Notes: generated by a model from the letters alone, not told the origin. Positions 1 through 12,410 are shown, numbered from the stretch's first letter. The stretch: DNA of 64,000 nt from Citrobacter sp. Awk 4 (GCF_028069725.1 NZ_JANEWG010000003.1:62001-126000); one strand, 5' to 3'. Numbers and translations are program-made.

Positions 1-159
1 CAGAGCATTTTATCGACAAAAAGCGCATAAATAAAAATTTTACGCTAATTGCTAGTTATTATATAGAGATATACTCTATGCAAAAGCGAAAAGGCTTCGC
101 TAATTCACTGCAAGGAAGTATTTAACGACGATTGTTCCCCTTTGACAAGGAGCATTAAC
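1..159 (+). promoter_or_regulatory. A+T-rich leader upstream of alaE
   Basis: The segment before alaE is A+T-rich and has no credible gene. A possible -10 hexamer TATACT (70-75) lies inside an imperfect palindrome around 63-78, but the nearest -35-like TTGCTA (49-54) is only 15 bp away, so the promoter assignment is weak. A good ribosome binding site AAGGAG (147-152) precedes the alaE ATG. alaE is known to be Lrp-responsive in E. coli; no Lrp site can be assigned by eye. Confidence 0.3.
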
Positions 160-609
160 ATGTTCTCACCGCAGTCACGCTTGCGTCATGCTGTCGCTGA
201 CACGTTCGCGATGGTTGTTTACTGTTCTGTCGTGAACATGTTGATCGAGATATTCCTCTCCGGAATGACCTTTGAACAGTCACTTTCATCCAGACTGGTT
301 GCCATACCCGTTAACATCCTTATTGCATGGCCATATGGAATGTACCGCGACCTGTTCATGCGCGTTTCACGCAAGGCAAGTTCAGCAGGATGGGTGAAAA
401 ACCTGGCGGATATTCTGGCTTATGTGACTTTCCAGTCGCCTGTTTATGTCGCTATTTTATTGACGGTTGGCGCAGACTGGCATCAGATCACCGCGGCGGT
501 GAGTTCAAATATCGTGGTATCCATGTTGATGGGGGCCGTTTACGGCTATTTTCTCGACTACTGCCGTCGCCTGTTTAAGGTCAGCAGTTACCATCAGGCC
601 AAAGCCTGA
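160..609 (+). CDS. alaE: L-alanine exporter AlaE
   Basis: A 149-aa inner-membrane protein that exports L-alanine and prevents toxic accumulation when alanine peptides are degraded. It is nearly identical to E. coli AlaE (YgaW) over its whole length, from [16 protein letters not shown] to the C-terminal [10 protein letters not shown], and has four hydrophobic segments (about residues 16-38, 46-62, 86-108 and 115-135). The ATG at 160 is chosen over the in-frame TTG at 142 because AAGGAG (147-152) sits directly upstream and the family length is 149 aa. It stands alone, convergent with ygaC. Confidence 0.95.
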   Translation: MFSPQSRLRHAVADTFAMVVYCSVVNMLIEIFLSGMTFEQSLSSRLVAIPVNILIAWPYGMYRDLFMRVSRKASSAGWVKNLADILAYVTFQSPVYVAILLTVGADWHQITAAVSSNIVVSMLMGAVYGYFLDYCRRLFKVSSYHQAKA

Positions 610-644
610 GTTATCATTTGCGACTGGCCCCGCCAGTCGCTTGA

Positions 645-1001
645 TTAGTTTGAACTGAGTTTTGCTTCGCCAAACAATCCATTCAAATAACGTTCCAGCG
701 CAATACGCGAGCTAAATCCGTGTGGAATACCATAATGCTCGTGCGTTTCGCCCGCTAAATACAGTGGAAATTGCTGGTAGTGATCGCAGGTTTTAATATC
801 CGTTGCCGGCTCTGCCAGTGAAGAACTTCTTTCTTTTAATGTTGGATGAATCACCAATGCGGTTCGTCCCATACGCGCTTCTCGATTCACGTAGACATAA
901 TTTTCGCCACGTCGATAACCGTACGCTTTTTGTGTCACTACATCGACGGTAAAGCCCACTTTTTCAAGTACGCGCGCCACCTCATCAGGTCGTAAATACA
1001 T
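645..1001 (-). CDS. ygaC: DUF2002 family protein YgaC
   Basis: A small soluble protein of 118 aa, matching E. coli YgaC (114 aa) almost residue for residue from [17 protein letters not shown] to [11 protein letters not shown]; the last four residues (LSSN) are an extension. Its biochemical role is unknown; in E. coli the gene has been reported as iron/Fur-responsive. The ATG at 1001 follows a GAGGA ribosome site. It is divergent from ygaM and convergent with alaE, so it is probably monocistronic. Confidence 0.92.
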   Translation of the reverse strand: MYLRPDEVARVLEKVGFTVDVVTQKAYGYRRGENYVYVNREARMGRTALVIHPTLKERSSSLAEPATDIKTCDHYQQFPLYLAGETHEHYGIPHGFSSRIALERYLNGLFGEAKLSSN

Positions 1002-1124
1002 ATATTTTCCTCATCATCTTTTACCGCGGCCTTACCATACCTGATTCAGCATTAGCAGCGCTTTCAGAAAAGTCCATAAACAAACGAATACAGCGTGATG
1101 AACGTCGGAAGATAAAATTATGGT

Positions 1125-1131
1125 CTACACT
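1125..1131 (+). promoter_or_regulatory. Candidate sigma-S -10 element of ygaM
   Basis: CTACACT matches the sigma-S-preferred extended -10 element and lies about 30 bp upstream of the ygaM start. Members of the ElaB/YqjD/YgaM family are known to be stationary-phase induced, which fits. There is no clear -35 hexamer, as is common for sigma-S promoters. Confidence 0.45.
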
Positions 1132-1162
1132 GAAAGGCACATCGAAATCAATGGAGGATCAT

Positions 1163-1489
1163 ATGTTTAACAGACCCAACCGAAACGACGTCGATGAAGA
1201 TGTACAGGATATTCATAACGATGCCAGCCGATTAGCTGACAGTCTGGAAGAGGTGCTTAAGTCCTGGGGGAGTGACGCCAAAGAGGAAGCGGAGGACGCA
1301 CGACGCAGGGCGCAGGCTTTGCTGAGAGAGACTCGCGCACGTATGCATGGCCGTACTCGCGTCCAGCAGGCAGCCCGGGATGCCATTGGCTGCGCGGATA
1401 CGTTTGTACGCGACAAACCCTGGTGCAGCGTAGGTACCGCAGCGGCGGTCGGTATTTTTCTCGGCGCGCTACTGAGTCGGCGTCGCTAA
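1163..1489 (+). CDS. ygaM: DUF883 family membrane-anchored ribosome-associated protein YgaM
   Basis: A 108-aa protein of the ElaB/YqjD/YgaM family. The N-terminal two thirds form a charged helical segment rich in Asp, Glu, Ala and Arg. A single C-terminal membrane helix (about residues 86-103, SVGTAAAVGIFLGALL) is followed by positively charged residues, so it is a tail-anchored inner-membrane protein. Paralogues tether stationary-phase ribosomes to the membrane (known for YqjD); the role of YgaM itself is inferred. The start at 1163 is chosen over the ATG at 1151 because GGAGGA (1153-1158) lies between them and E. coli YgaM begins MFNRPNRND. Confidence 0.9.
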   Translation: MFNRPNRNDVDEDVQDIHNDASRLADSLEEVLKSWGSDAKEEAEDARRRAQALLRETRARMHGRTRVQQAARDAIGCADTFVRDKPWCSVGTAAAVGIFLGALLSRRR

Positions 1490-1500
1490 AAAGCCGGTGT

Positions 1501-1533
1501 GCCGGATGATGACGCCAAAACGTCTTATCCGGC
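1501..1533. repeat. REP palindrome after ygaM
   Basis: A classic enterobacterial REP unit: GCCGGATGATGACGCC ... CGTCTTATCCGGC forms an imperfect stem. It lies between the convergent ygaM and MocR-type gene and could stabilise the 3' ends of both transcripts. Confidence 0.75.
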
Positions 1534-1542
1534 ATTGTCTCG

Positions 1543-2880
1543 CTACGCTATCGCCTGCCTGAGCTGTTGGGCGACCTGTTTTGCCATCGCGGCGGAGGTG
1601 ATATTGGTAAACGACAGCAGCAATCCGCCCTGCCCTTCCTCCGTTATTCGCCAGCGACTTAACGCCTGAACCGCCAGCCCGGCGTGATTCGCCTTCTCTG
1701 CCAGCGCAACGTCATCACCCTCAACTGAAATCACCATCTGGATGCCCCCGTCCTGCGGCACCACGCGAAAGCCCTGTGCTGTTAACGCCTCTTCTATCCA
1801 GTGGCGGCGCCCGGCGTAATGCTGACGCATCTTTTTTAAATGTCGCCAGAAATGGCCGTCGCGAATGAAATCCGCCAACGTCAGTTGCCATAACACTGGC
1901 ACGCTGCAGGCCATCAATGCCGCCTGCTCACGAAATCGCGCGACCTGATTCATCGGCACCACCAGCCATGCCGTGCGCAGCGCCGGAAAGAGTGACTTGC
2001 TGAACGTTCCGGCATACACCACACGCTGCGGCGCATCCAGACTTTTCAACGGAGGCAACGGCTTACCGTGGTAGCGGAACTCACTGTCATAGTCGTCTTC
2101 GATAATCCACGCCTGTGAACTGGCGGCCCACTCCAGCAGTTGATGGCGACGCGCCAGGGACAGTGACACCCCCAGAGGACTTTGATGCGCGGGCGTTAGC
2201 AGGACAAAACGCGCCTGCGGGTAATGACGGATCCCCACCGACACATCCAGACCATCGCCATCGACCGGCACGGGCAACAGTTCAACCCGCTCCTGCTTGA
2301 TAACCGGGCGAATCAGGGGAAAACCGGGGTCTTCCACCCACATGCCGTCCCCCGGTTGTGCCAGCGCCCGCAGAATGAGCATCATTGAGGAGGCATAACC
2401 GGACGTCACAAACACCTGCTCCGGCTGGCACTCAATACTGCGCGATACCCGCAGGTAATCGACAATCGCCTGGCGCAGCACAGCTTCGCCGCAAACCTCG
2501 CCCAGCGCCAGGTCAAAACGCGTTTGGGTACGCAGACGACGGCCCATCACGCGTGCCCATATCTCTCGCGGGAAGAGATCCAGCGCGGGTAATCCCATCT
2601 GAAAAGGCTGCGGCGTCTGGCTTTCTCCGGCAAAAAAAGCGGGCGCGGCATGCGGTTTCTCCAGACGCAGATGCCCGCTGACAAACGTTCCGGCTTGTCC
2701 ACGCCGCTCCAGCCAGCCCTGAGCCACCAGCTCACTATACGCATTTTCTACCGTTGAGCGGGATATGCCCAACTCCTGCGCCCACGTGCGGCTGGAAGGC
2801 AACCGCGCGCCAGGTTTGAGTTCACCTTGCTCAATAGCATTTTTTAACTGACGGGCGATTTGCTGATAGCGTGGCATCAT
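1543..2880 (-). CDS. MocR/GabR-type PLP-dependent transcriptional regulator
   Basis: A 445-aa fusion of an N-terminal GntR-type winged helix (about residues 1-70, including the recognition segment SSRTWAQELGISRSTVENAYSEL) to a fold-type I aminotransferase-like domain (about 90-445). The PLP-binding lysine is recognisable in GTFSKSLFPALR (about residue 295), and IIEDDYDSEFRY and VTSGYASSM are typical of the family. MocR regulators sense amino acids or B6 vitamers and usually control a divergent neighbour. Here that neighbour is the AhpD-like gene at 2969, 88 bp away. The ligand is unknown. E. coli K-12 has no gene at this place. Confidence 0.85.
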   Translation of the reverse strand: MMPRYQQIARQLKNAIEQGELKPGARLPSSRTWAQELGISRSTVENAYSELVAQGWLERRGQAGTFVSGHLRLEKPHAAPAFFAGESQTPQPFQMGLPALDLFPREIWARVMGRRLRTQTRFDLALGEVCGEAVLRQAIVDYLRVSRSIECQPEQVFVTSGYASSMMLILRALAQPGDGMWVEDPGFPLIRPVIKQERVELLPVPVDGDGLDVSVGIRHYPQARFVLLTPAHQSPLGVSLSLARRHQLLEWAASSQAWIIEDDYDSEFRYHGKPLPPLKSLDAPQRVVYAGTFSKSLFPALRTAWLVVPMNQVARFREQAALMACSVPVLWQLTLADFIRDGHFWRHLKKMRQHYAGRRHWIEEALTAQGFRVVPQDGGIQMVISVEGDDVALAEKANHAGLAVQALSRWRITEEGQGGLLLSFTNITSAAMAKQVAQQLRQAIA

Positions 2881-2915
2881 TATGGTCTGCTTTTTATGTG
2901 AGAATATGGCTCTCT

Positions 2916-2946
2916 TTGACAGTCCATTATAGTGCTACCGTATAGT
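2916..2946. promoter_or_regulatory. Divergent promoter region with TATAGT direct repeat
   Basis: The intergene between the MocR-type regulator and the AhpD-like gene holds a plus-strand TTGACA (2916-2921) and a TATAGT (2941-2946), 19 bp apart. A second TATAGT lies at 2928-2933, 13 bp upstream of the first. On the minus strand the same bases read TATAAT (2926-2931). MocR-type proteins often bind direct repeats overlapping both promoters, so this pair is a candidate operator. Confidence 0.4.
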
Positions 2947-2968
2947 CATTAAAACGAGGAGAGACACC

Positions 2969-3400
2969 ATGACCACATTACGCCAGCCCTATTATGAACT
3001 TAGCCCTGAGGTCTATAACGCGCTGGTTCAGGCGAAAAAAGCACTGGAAAACAGTGCGCTGGACACCACGTTGATGGAATTGATTTATCTGCGTATTTCG
3101 CAAATCAATGGCTGTGCGTTTTGCCTTGAGATGCACAGCAAAGCGCTGCGTCAATCCGGTGTTGAGCAGACCAAACTGGATGCGCTGGCGGGCTGGCGGG
3201 TAAGCCACCGTTTCAGCGAACAGGAGCGCGCGGCGCTGGCCTGGGCTGAATCCGTCACGGATATTGTCGGCACTCGCGCCGAAGATGAGGTTTATCTGCC
3301 GCTGCTTGACCATTTTAGCGCCAGAGAGGTAAGCGATCTGACCTTTGCCATTGGCCTGATGAACTGCTTTAACCGTCTGGCTGTGAGCATGCGGATGTAG
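2969..3400 (+). CDS. AhpD-like carboxymuconolactone decarboxylase family protein
   Basis: A 143-aa all-alpha protein with the redox motif E-x-x-x-x-x-x-I-N-G-C-A-F-C-L-E-M-H around residues 44-55. The CxxC with a following His is the hallmark of AhpD-like alkylhydroperoxidases rather than of true carboxymuconolactone decarboxylase. It is expected to be a cytoplasmic peroxide-reducing or thiol-redox protein. The ATG at 2969 follows GAGGAGAG. It is divergent from and probably controlled by the adjacent MocR-type regulator. The substrate cannot be told from the sequence. Confidence 0.85.
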   Translation: MTTLRQPYYELSPEVYNALVQAKKALENSALDTTLMELIYLRISQINGCAFCLEMHSKALRQSGVEQTKLDALAGWRVSHRFSEQERAALAWAESVTDIVGTRAEDEVYLPLLDHFSAREVSDLTFAIGLMNCFNRLAVSMRM

Positions 3401-3405
3401 CTTTT

Positions 3406-3492
3406 GCTGCCTGGTGGCGCTATCGCTTTTCAGGTCTACAACAGTGCGCCTGTCGTAAGCCGGATAAGATGCTTGCGTCACCCTTCCGGCAA
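3406..3492. repeat. Two degenerate REP units
   Basis: After the AhpD-like gene there are two REP-like palindromes: GCCTGGTGGCGC...TTTCAGG (about 3409-3433) and GTAAGCCGGATAAGATGC...TTCCGGCAAT (about 3457-3492). They form a small BIME before the nrdH promoter. Confidence 0.6.
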
Positions 3493-3552
3493 TTTACACC
3501 AATAACGCCCCTTCCCCGCTGAGCGATTCAGTGGGGAGTAATCCATCTGAAA

Positions 3553-3599
3553 TTCCCATATCTTGTATGGTTGAATCTTTTTTCAACTACATCTAGTAT
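3553..3599 (+). promoter_or_regulatory. Pair of NrdR boxes, nrdHIEF promoter
   Basis: Two 16-bp elements resembling the NrdR box (ACAC-W-A-T-A-T-A-T-W-GTGT) lie at 3553-3568 (core CCATATCTTG) and 3584-3599 (core CTACATCTAG). Equivalent positions are 31 bp apart, three helical turns. This is the spacing known for NrdR operators at E. coli nrd promoters, where the ATP/dATP-sensing repressor NrdR binds cooperatively. Confidence 0.7.
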
Positions 3600-3673
3600 T
3601 CTTTTTATCACAACACACACAACCCGACGCCTATCTTCGCGCCGTTCTTTTATTTTAATGAGAAATACGAATC

Positions 3674-3910
3674 ATGCGCATTACTATTTACACTCGTGAT
3701 AATTGTGTTCAGTGCCACGCCACGAAACGGGCGATGGAAAGCCGTGGATTTGATTTTGAGATGGTGAACGTCGACCGGCTTCCTGATGCAGCAGAAGCCC
3801 TGCGAGCACAGGGTTTTCGCCAGTTGCCGGTCGTGATTGCCGGGGAAACCAGCTGGTCTGGATTCCGCCCCGACATGATCAACCGTCTGCGCGCAGAACC
3901 CCGCGTATGA
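3674..3910 (+). CDS. nrdH: Glutaredoxin-like protein NrdH
   Basis: A 78-aa glutaredoxin-like thioredoxin that donates electrons to the class Ib ribonucleotide reductase NrdEF. The redox motif CVQC is at residues 11-14, and the C-terminal signature SGFRPD that fits thioredoxin reductase is present ([12 protein letters not shown]). It is three residues shorter than E. coli NrdH at the C-terminus. First gene of nrdHIEF; its stop overlaps the nrdI start by 4 nt, showing translational coupling. Confidence 0.95.
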   Translation: MRITIYTRDNCVQCHATKRAMESRGFDFEMVNVDRLPDAAEALRAQGFRQLPVVIAGETSWSGFRPDMINRLRAEPRV

Positions 3911-4289
3911 ACCCGCTCGTTTACTTCTCCAGCAGCTCCGAAAATACACACCGCTTTATGCTGCGTTTGGGGTTGCCCGCCATCCGTATCCCGAACGATG
4001 AGCGGGAGCGGATCCGCGTGGATGCACCTTACCTTCTGGTGGTGCCCTCTTATGGCGGCGGAGGCACTGCGGGCGCGGTCCCCCGGCAGGTGATCCGTTT
4101 CTTAAACGATGAACACAATCGGGCATTCATTCGCGGCGTTATTGCCGCCGGCAACCGCAATTTCGGTGAAGCATATGGCCGCGCTGGAGACATCATTTCA
4201 CAAAAATGCGGCGTGCCCTGCCTGTATCGCTTTGAGCTAATGGGAACGCCAGCCGATATCGACAACGTCCGAAAAGGAGTGGAAGCATT

Positions 4290-4317
<28 letters not shown>
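3907..4317 (+). CDS. nrdI: Class Ib RNR flavodoxin NrdI
   Basis: A 136-aa flavodoxin-like protein that supplies superoxide/oxidant to build the dimanganese-tyrosyl radical cofactor in NrdF. The N-terminal phosphate loop region ([13 protein letters not shown]) and the glycine-rich PSYGGGG flavin loop (about residues 41-47) are visible. The length equals E. coli NrdI. It overlaps nrdH by 4 nt and nrdE by 28 nt. Confidence 0.95.
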
Positions 4318-7405
<3,088 letters not shown>

Positions 7406-7761
7406 CAAGAGATATTGAGGTAAATATCACTATGATAATTGCGCTAATATTTTTAATGAGATCACATTTTTGTCATTCCATTATTATTGTGTGATCTACG
7501 CTCAATATCTTGCACATTACCCGCCTGAATTATGGCAATTCAGGCGCATTTCAATGCTCCTTACAAAAAAATATTAGCCTGTCATCACTGGCGCTCAGCC
7601 CTTATATCATGGGAAATCTCGCAGGATGACATTCCATTGCATTAACATCATTAACAAATTCAGGGTTGTCTCAGATTCTCAGTATGTTAGGGTAGAAAAA
7701 GGTCACTATTTCCATTAGGTAACATATAGACATATATAAATAACAGGAACCATTCTATTGC
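7406..7761 (+). promoter_or_regulatory. nrdF-proV intergene: terminator-like hairpin and proU promoter region
   Basis: No gene is seen in these 356 bp. A perfect 10-bp inverted repeat CGCCTGAATT (7522-7531) / AATTCAGGCG (7537-7546) with a 5-nt loop could end nrdHIEF, although no long T-run follows. The rest is A+T-rich. The last 75 bp match the remembered E. coli proU P2 promoter region (AAAGGTCACTATTTCCATTA and following), known to be osmoregulated and H-NS-repressed. Exact hexamers are not assigned. Confidence 0.55.
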
Positions 7762-8964
7762 ATGGCAATTAAATTAGAAGTTAAAAATCTCTATAAGATA
7801 TTTGGTGAGCATCCACAGCGAGCTTTCAAATATATTGAAAAAGGACTTTCAAAAGAGCAGATTCTGGATAAAACGGGGCTATCGCTTGGCGTTAAAGACG
7901 CCAGTCTGGCCATTGAAGAAGGCGAGATATTTGTCATCATGGGATTATCCGGATCGGGTAAATCCACAATGGTACGCCTTCTCAATCGCCTGATTGAACC
8001 CACCCGCGGGCAAGTTCTGATTGACGGTGTCGATATTGCAAAAATATCCGACGCAGAACTTCGCGAGGTGCGCAGAAAAAAGATTGCGATGGTCTTCCAG
8101 TCATTTGCGTTAATGCCGCATATGACAGTACTGGACAATACCGCATTCGGCATGGAATTAGCTGGTGTGGCTGCGAATGAACGTCGGGAAAAAGCACTCG
8201 ATGCATTACGTCAGGTCGGACTGGAGAATTATGCCCACGGCTACCCGGATGAACTTTCCGGGGGCATGCGTCAGCGTGTCGGTCTCGCCCGCGCATTAGC
8301 CATCAATCCTGACATCTTATTAATGGATGAAGCCTTCTCGGCTCTCGATCCGTTAATTCGTACTGAGATGCAGGATGAACTGGTAAAACTGCAGGCGAAA
8401 CATCAGCGAACCGTGGTCTTTATTTCCCATGATCTGGATGAAGCGATGCGTATTGGCGACAGGATTGCCATTATGCAAAATGGTGAAGTCGTACAGGTCG
8501 GGACACCGGATGAGATTCTGAATAATCCGGCAAATGATTATGTCCGCACTTTCTTCCGTGGCGTTGATATTAGTCAGGTGTTCAGCGCGAAAGATATTGC
8601 TCGCCGCAGCCCGGTAGGATTAATTCGCAGAACCCCAGGTTTCGGTCCACGTTCTGCGCTGAAATTATTAGAGGATGAAGATCGCGAATTTGGCTACGTC
8701 ATTGAACGCGGAAATAAGTATGTCGGTGTGGTGTCAATTGACTCCTTAAAATCGGCATTAAGTCAGGCGCAAGGCATTGACGCGGCATTGATCGAACATC
8801 CATTAGCCGTAGATGCGCAAACCCCACTCAGCGAATTGCTTTCTCATGTTGGTCAGGCGCCCTGCGCTGTACCGGTCATCGATGAGGAACAACAATATGT
8901 CGGCATCATTTCAAAACGCATGCTGCTACAGGCATTAGATCGCGAGGGGGCAAACAATGGCTGA
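7762..8964 (+). CDS. proV: Glycine betaine/L-proline ABC transporter ATP-binding protein ProV
   Basis: A 400-aa ATPase of the ProU osmoprotectant importer. Walker [10 protein letters not shown] is at residues 61-69, signature [15 protein letters not shown] near 164-178, Walker [14 protein letters not shown] follows, and there are two C-terminal CBS domains (about 280-400) that sense ionic strength in this family. Same length as E. coli ProV. It overlaps proW by 8 nt. The E. coli promoter-proximal part of proV also carries the H-NS downstream element; that is known, not shown here. Confidence 0.97.
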   Translation: MAIKLEVKNLYKIFGEHPQRAFKYIEKGLSKEQILDKTGLSLGVKDASLAIEEGEIFVIMGLSGSGKSTMVRLLNRLIEPTRGQVLIDGVDIAKISDAELREVRRKKIAMVFQSFALMPHMTVLDNTAFGMELAGVAANERREKALDALRQVGLENYAHGYPDELSGGMRQRVGLARALAINPDILLMDEAFSALDPLIRTEMQDELVKLQAKHQRTVVFISHDLDEAMRIGDRIAIMQNGEVVQVGTPDEILNNPANDYVRTFFRGVDISQVFSAKDIARRSPVGLIRRTPGFGPRSALKLLEDEDREFGYVIERGNKYVGVVSIDSLKSALSQAQGIDAALIEHPLAVDAQTPLSELLSHVGQAPCAVPVIDEEQQYVGIISKRMLLQALDREGANNG

Positions 8965-10012
8965 TCAAACCAATCCGTGGGATACCGCACCGGCGGCAGA
9001 GAGCGCCGCACAATCAGCTGACGCCTGGGGCAGTGCGCCTGCCAACGGCGGAGGCGCAGACTGGCTGAACAGCGCGCCTGCGCCAGCGGCGGAACATTTT
9101 AATATTATGGATCCGTTCCATAAGACGCTGATCCCGCTGGATAGCTGGGTCACAGAAGGGATCGACTGGGTTGTCACCCATTTCCGCCCCGTCTTCCAGG
9201 GCATTCGTGTCCCGGTGGATTACATTCTTAACGGTTTCCAGCAACTGCTGCTGGGCATGCCCGCACCGGTGGCAATCATCGTTTTTGCGCTGATTGCCTG
9301 GCAGATTTCCGGGCTCGGGATGGGCGTCGCGACGCTGATTTCGCTGATCGCCATTGGCGCTATCGGTGCCTGGTCGCAAGCGATGATTACGCTCGCGCTG
9401 GTGCTCACCGCCCTGCTGTTCTGCGTTATTATCGGGTTACCGATGGGGATCTGGCTGGCGCGCAGTCCGCGGGCGGCGAAGATAGTCCGTCCACTGCTGG
9501 ATGCGATGCAGACCACGCCAGCGTTCGTCTATCTGGTGCCGATTGTCATGCTGTTTGGTATCGGCAACGTACCGGGCGTGGTGGTAACGATAATTTTTGC
9601 TTTGCCGCCAATAGTACGTCTGACCATTCTGGGGATAAACCAGGTCCCGGCAGATCTGATTGAGGCCTCGCGCTCGTTTGGCGCCAGTCCGCGTCAGATG
9701 TTGTTCAAAGTTCAGCTACCGCTGGCAATGCCCACCATTATGGCGGGGGTTAACCAGACGCTGATGCTCGCCCTCTCCATGGTCGTTATCGCCTCCATGA
9801 TTGCCGTTGGCGGACTGGGTCAAATGGTTCTGCGCGGTATCGGTCGTCTCGATATGGGACTGGCCACCGTCGGCGGGGTTGGCATTGTGATCCTCGCCAT
9901 CATTCTGGATCGTCTGACGCAAGCCGTGGGGCGCGATTCGCGCAGCCGTGGTAATCGCCGCTGGTATACCACCGGTCCTGTTGGGCTCTTTACCCGCCCT
10001 TTCATCAAGTAA
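8957..10012 (+). CDS. proW: Glycine betaine/L-proline ABC transporter permease ProW
   Basis: A 351-aa inner-membrane permease. It has the unusual, long Ala/Pro/Trp-rich periplasmic N-terminus typical of ProW (about residues 1-70, with repeated SAPA and AWGSAP motifs), then about seven membrane helices, and the permease coupling motif [20 protein letters not shown] (about residues 235-254). E. coli ProW is 354 aa. It is translationally coupled to proV. Confidence 0.96.
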   Translation: MADQTNPWDTAPAAESAAQSADAWGSAPANGGGADWLNSAPAPAAEHFNIMDPFHKTLIPLDSWVTEGIDWVVTHFRPVFQGIRVPVDYILNGFQQLLLGMPAPVAIIVFALIAWQISGLGMGVATLISLIAIGAIGAWSQAMITLALVLTALLFCVIIGLPMGIWLARSPRAAKIVRPLLDAMQTTPAFVYLVPIVMLFGIGNVPGVVVTIIFALPPIVRLTILGINQVPADLIEASRSFGASPRQMLFKVQLPLAMPTIMAGVNQTLMLALSMVVIASMIAVGGLGQMVLRGIGRLDMGLATVGGVGIVILAIILDRLTQAVGRDSRSRGNRRWYTTGPVGLFTRPFIK

Positions 10013-10019
10013 CTCCTCT

Positions 10020-10048
10020 GTTGCCCGGTAGCGCTACGCGTACCGGGC
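10020..10048. repeat. Palindrome between proW and proX
   Basis: The bases around GCCCGGTAGCGCTACGCGTACCGGGC form a strong stem in the 59-bp proW-proX gap. Such an element within an operon can protect the upstream mRNA from 3' exonucleases and lets proX be expressed at a different level. Confidence 0.55.
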
Positions 10049-10071
10049 CTTCGAATCATTAAGGAACAACG

Positions 10072-11067
10072 ATGCGACATCACATTCTTTTTGCCACAGC
10101 GTTTGCCACCCTTGTCTCTACCAGCACTTTCGCTGCCGACCTGCCAGGCAAAGGCATTACCGTTCAACCGGTACAGAGCACCATCACAGAAGAAACATTC
10201 CAGACGTTACTGGTCAGCCGCGCGCTGGAAAAACTCGGTTACACCGTCAATAAACCGAGTGAAGTCGATTACAACGTGGGCTATACCTCCATTGCCTCTG
10301 GCGATGCTACGTTTACTGCCGTGAACTGGCAGCCGCTGCATGATGATATGTACGCCGCGGCGGGTGGAGACAAGAAGTTCTATCGCGAGGGGGTATTTGT
10401 CACCGGCGCCGCCCAGGGTTATCTGATCGACAAAAAAACCGCCGAACAGTACAACATCACCAATATCGCGCAACTGAAAGACCCGAAAATCGCCAAAATC
10501 TTTGATACCAATGGCGACGGCAAAGCGGACATGATGGGCTGCTCACCGGGCTGGGGCTGTGAAGCCGTCATCAATCACCAGAACAAAGCCTTTGATCTGG
10601 AAAAAACCGTCGATGTCAGCCACGGTAATTATGCCGCGATGATGGCCGACACCATTACCCGTTTTAAAGAAGGCAAACCGGTGCTTTATTACACCTGGAC
10701 GCCATACTGGGTGAGCGACGTGATGAAACCGGGTAAAGATGTGGTCTGGTTACAGGTGCCCTTCTCTTCCCTGCCTGGCGAGCAAAAAGATATCGACACC
10801 AAACTGCCGAATGGCGCTAACTACGGCTTCCCGGTGAACACCATGCACATCGTCGTGAATAAAGCCTGGGCAGAGAAAAACCCGGCGGCGGCGAAACTGT
10901 TTGCCATCATGAAACTGCCGCTGGCGGACATTAACGCCCAGAATGCGATGATGCATGAAGGCAAAGCCTCTGAAGCCGACGTACAGGGTCACGTAGACGG
11001 CTGGATCAAAGCTCACCAGCAACAATTTGACGGCTGGGTGAAAGAAGCGTTGGCTGCGCAGAAGTAA
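10072..11067 (+). CDS. proX: Glycine betaine-binding periplasmic protein ProX
   Basis: The periplasmic solute receptor of ProU (331 aa). The signal peptide covers residues 1-21, with cleavage after STFA before ADLPGKG. The two conserved cysteines MGCSPGWGC, forming the disulfide, and tryptophans of the betaine cage ([15 protein letters not shown]) are visible. The length matches E. coli ProX (330). It follows proW after a 59-bp gap containing a stem-loop. Confidence 0.97.
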   Translation: MRHHILFATAFATLVSTSTFAADLPGKGITVQPVQSTITEETFQTLLVSRALEKLGYTVNKPSEVDYNVGYTSIASGDATFTAVNWQPLHDDMYAAAGGDKKFYREGVFVTGAAQGYLIDKKTAEQYNITNIAQLKDPKIAKIFDTNGDGKADMMGCSPGWGCEAVINHQNKAFDLEKTVDVSHGNYAAMMADTITRFKEGKPVLYYTWTPYWVSDVMKPGKDVVWLQVPFSSLPGEQKDIDTKLPNGANYGFPVNTMHIVVNKAWAEKNPAAAKLFAIMKLPLADINAQNAMMHEGKASEADVQGHVDGWIKAHQQQFDGWVKEALAAQK

Positions 11068-11077
11068 TGTAAATGGT

Positions 11078-11108
11078 GTACCGGATGACAACGCGCCATC
11101 CGGTACTA
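11078..11108 (+). terminator. Stem-loop after proX
   Basis: TACCGGATG...CATCCGGTA is a 9-bp inverted repeat just downstream of proX. It resembles a REP unit and may stabilise or end the proVWX message. No clear T-run follows. Confidence 0.45.
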
Positions 11109-11198
11109 TTACCGCTCCCCGAAACAGCACGATCCATCACCTGAATTTATTTTCATTCGTTATGATTGTTGTCACTTAATCCAAACATACTGATAACA

Positions 11199-12383
11199 AT
11201 GAATAACCCTACTCATCAACTCAGTCCGGCGCTGATTGTCCTGATGTCTGTCGCCACCGGTCTGGCGGTCGCCAGCAACTATTACGCGCAGCCGCTGCTC
11301 GACACCATCGCCCGCACGTTTTCGCTTTCTGCCAGTTCCGCCGGATTTATCGTCACAGCCGCACAGTTGGGTTATGCCGCCGGGTTATTGTTGCTGGTTC
11401 CGCTGGGCGACATGTTTGAACGCCGGACGTTGATCGTCTCGATGACACTGCTGGCGGCAGGCGGCATGCTGATCACTGCCAGCAGCCAGTCGCTTGCGAT
11501 GATGATCCTGGGAACGGCGCTCACCGGATTATTCTCGGTCGTCGCACAAATTTTGGTCCCTCTGGCCGCCACGCTCGCCACGCCGGATCAGCGCGGTAAG
11601 GTGGTCGGCACCATCATGAGCGGTTTGCTGCTGGGGATTTTACTGGCACGGACCGTCGCCGGACTGCTCGCTAATCTCGGCGGCTGGCGAACCGTATTCT
11701 GGGTCGCCTCTGTCCTGATGGCGATGATGGCTATCGCGCTGTGGCATGGCCTGCCGAAGATGAAATCGGAAACCCATCTCAACTATCCGCAGCTGTTAGG
11801 CTCCGTATTCAGCCTGTTTCTCCACGACAAACTGCTGCGCACCCGCGCGCTGTTAGGATGCCTGACCTTTGCCAATTTCAGCATCCTCTGGACGTCAATG
11901 GCCTTTTTGCTTGCAGCAGCGCCGTTTAACTATTCCGAAGGGATGATTGGTCTGTTTGGTCTGGCCGGTGCCGCCGGTGCGTTGGGCGCACGGCCTGCTG
12001 GTGGTTTTGCCGATAAAGGGAAATCCCATCTTACGACGACCATCAGCCTGTTGTTGCTGCTGCTCTCCTGGCTGGCAATCTGGTATGGACACACCTCCGT
12101 GCTGGCGCTGATTGTCGGTATTCTGGTGCTGGATCTTACGGTTCAGGGCGTACACATCACCAACCAAACGGTGATCTACCGAATTCACCCGGATGCGCGT
12201 AACCGTCTGACGGCGGGTTACATGACCAGCTATTTTATCGGCGGTGCCGCCGGTTCACTAATTTCGGCATCCGCCTGGCAGCATGCAGGATGGACAGGCG
12301 TTTGTCTGGCGGGTATGACTGTAGCCGTCCTTAACCTGCTGGTCTGGTGGCGAGGTTTTCATCGACAAGAAGCTGTAAATTAA
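11199..12383 (+). CDS. ygaY: MFS transporter YgaY (intact)
   Basis: A 394-aa major facilitator superfamily protein with 12 predicted membrane helices and the MFS motif A variant PLGDMFERR (about residues 68-76). It sits exactly where E. coli K-12 has the ygaY (ygaX) pseudogene, so this is the intact form. The family suggests drug/H+ or sugar efflux; the substrate is unknown. The ATG at 11199 is chosen over the upstream in-frame TTG at 11166, but its ribosome site is poor, so the start is uncertain. Confidence 0.85.
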   Translation: MNNPTHQLSPALIVLMSVATGLAVASNYYAQPLLDTIARTFSLSASSAGFIVTAAQLGYAAGLLLLVPLGDMFERRTLIVSMTLLAAGGMLITASSQSLAMMILGTALTGLFSVVAQILVPLAATLATPDQRGKVVGTIMSGLLLGILLARTVAGLLANLGGWRTVFWVASVLMAMMAIALWHGLPKMKSETHLNYPQLLGSVFSLFLHDKLLRTRALLGCLTFANFSILWTSMAFLLAAAPFNYSEGMIGLFGLAGAAGALGARPAGGFADKGKSHLTTTISLLLLLLSWLAIWYGHTSVLALIVGILVLDLTVQGVHITNQTVIYRIHPDARNRLTAGYMTSYFIGGAAGSLISASAWQHAGWTGVCLAGMTVAVLNLLVWWRGFHRQEAVN

Positions 12384-12410
12384 GCAGACGCTAAGCGTTT
12401 ATGGCTGTTT

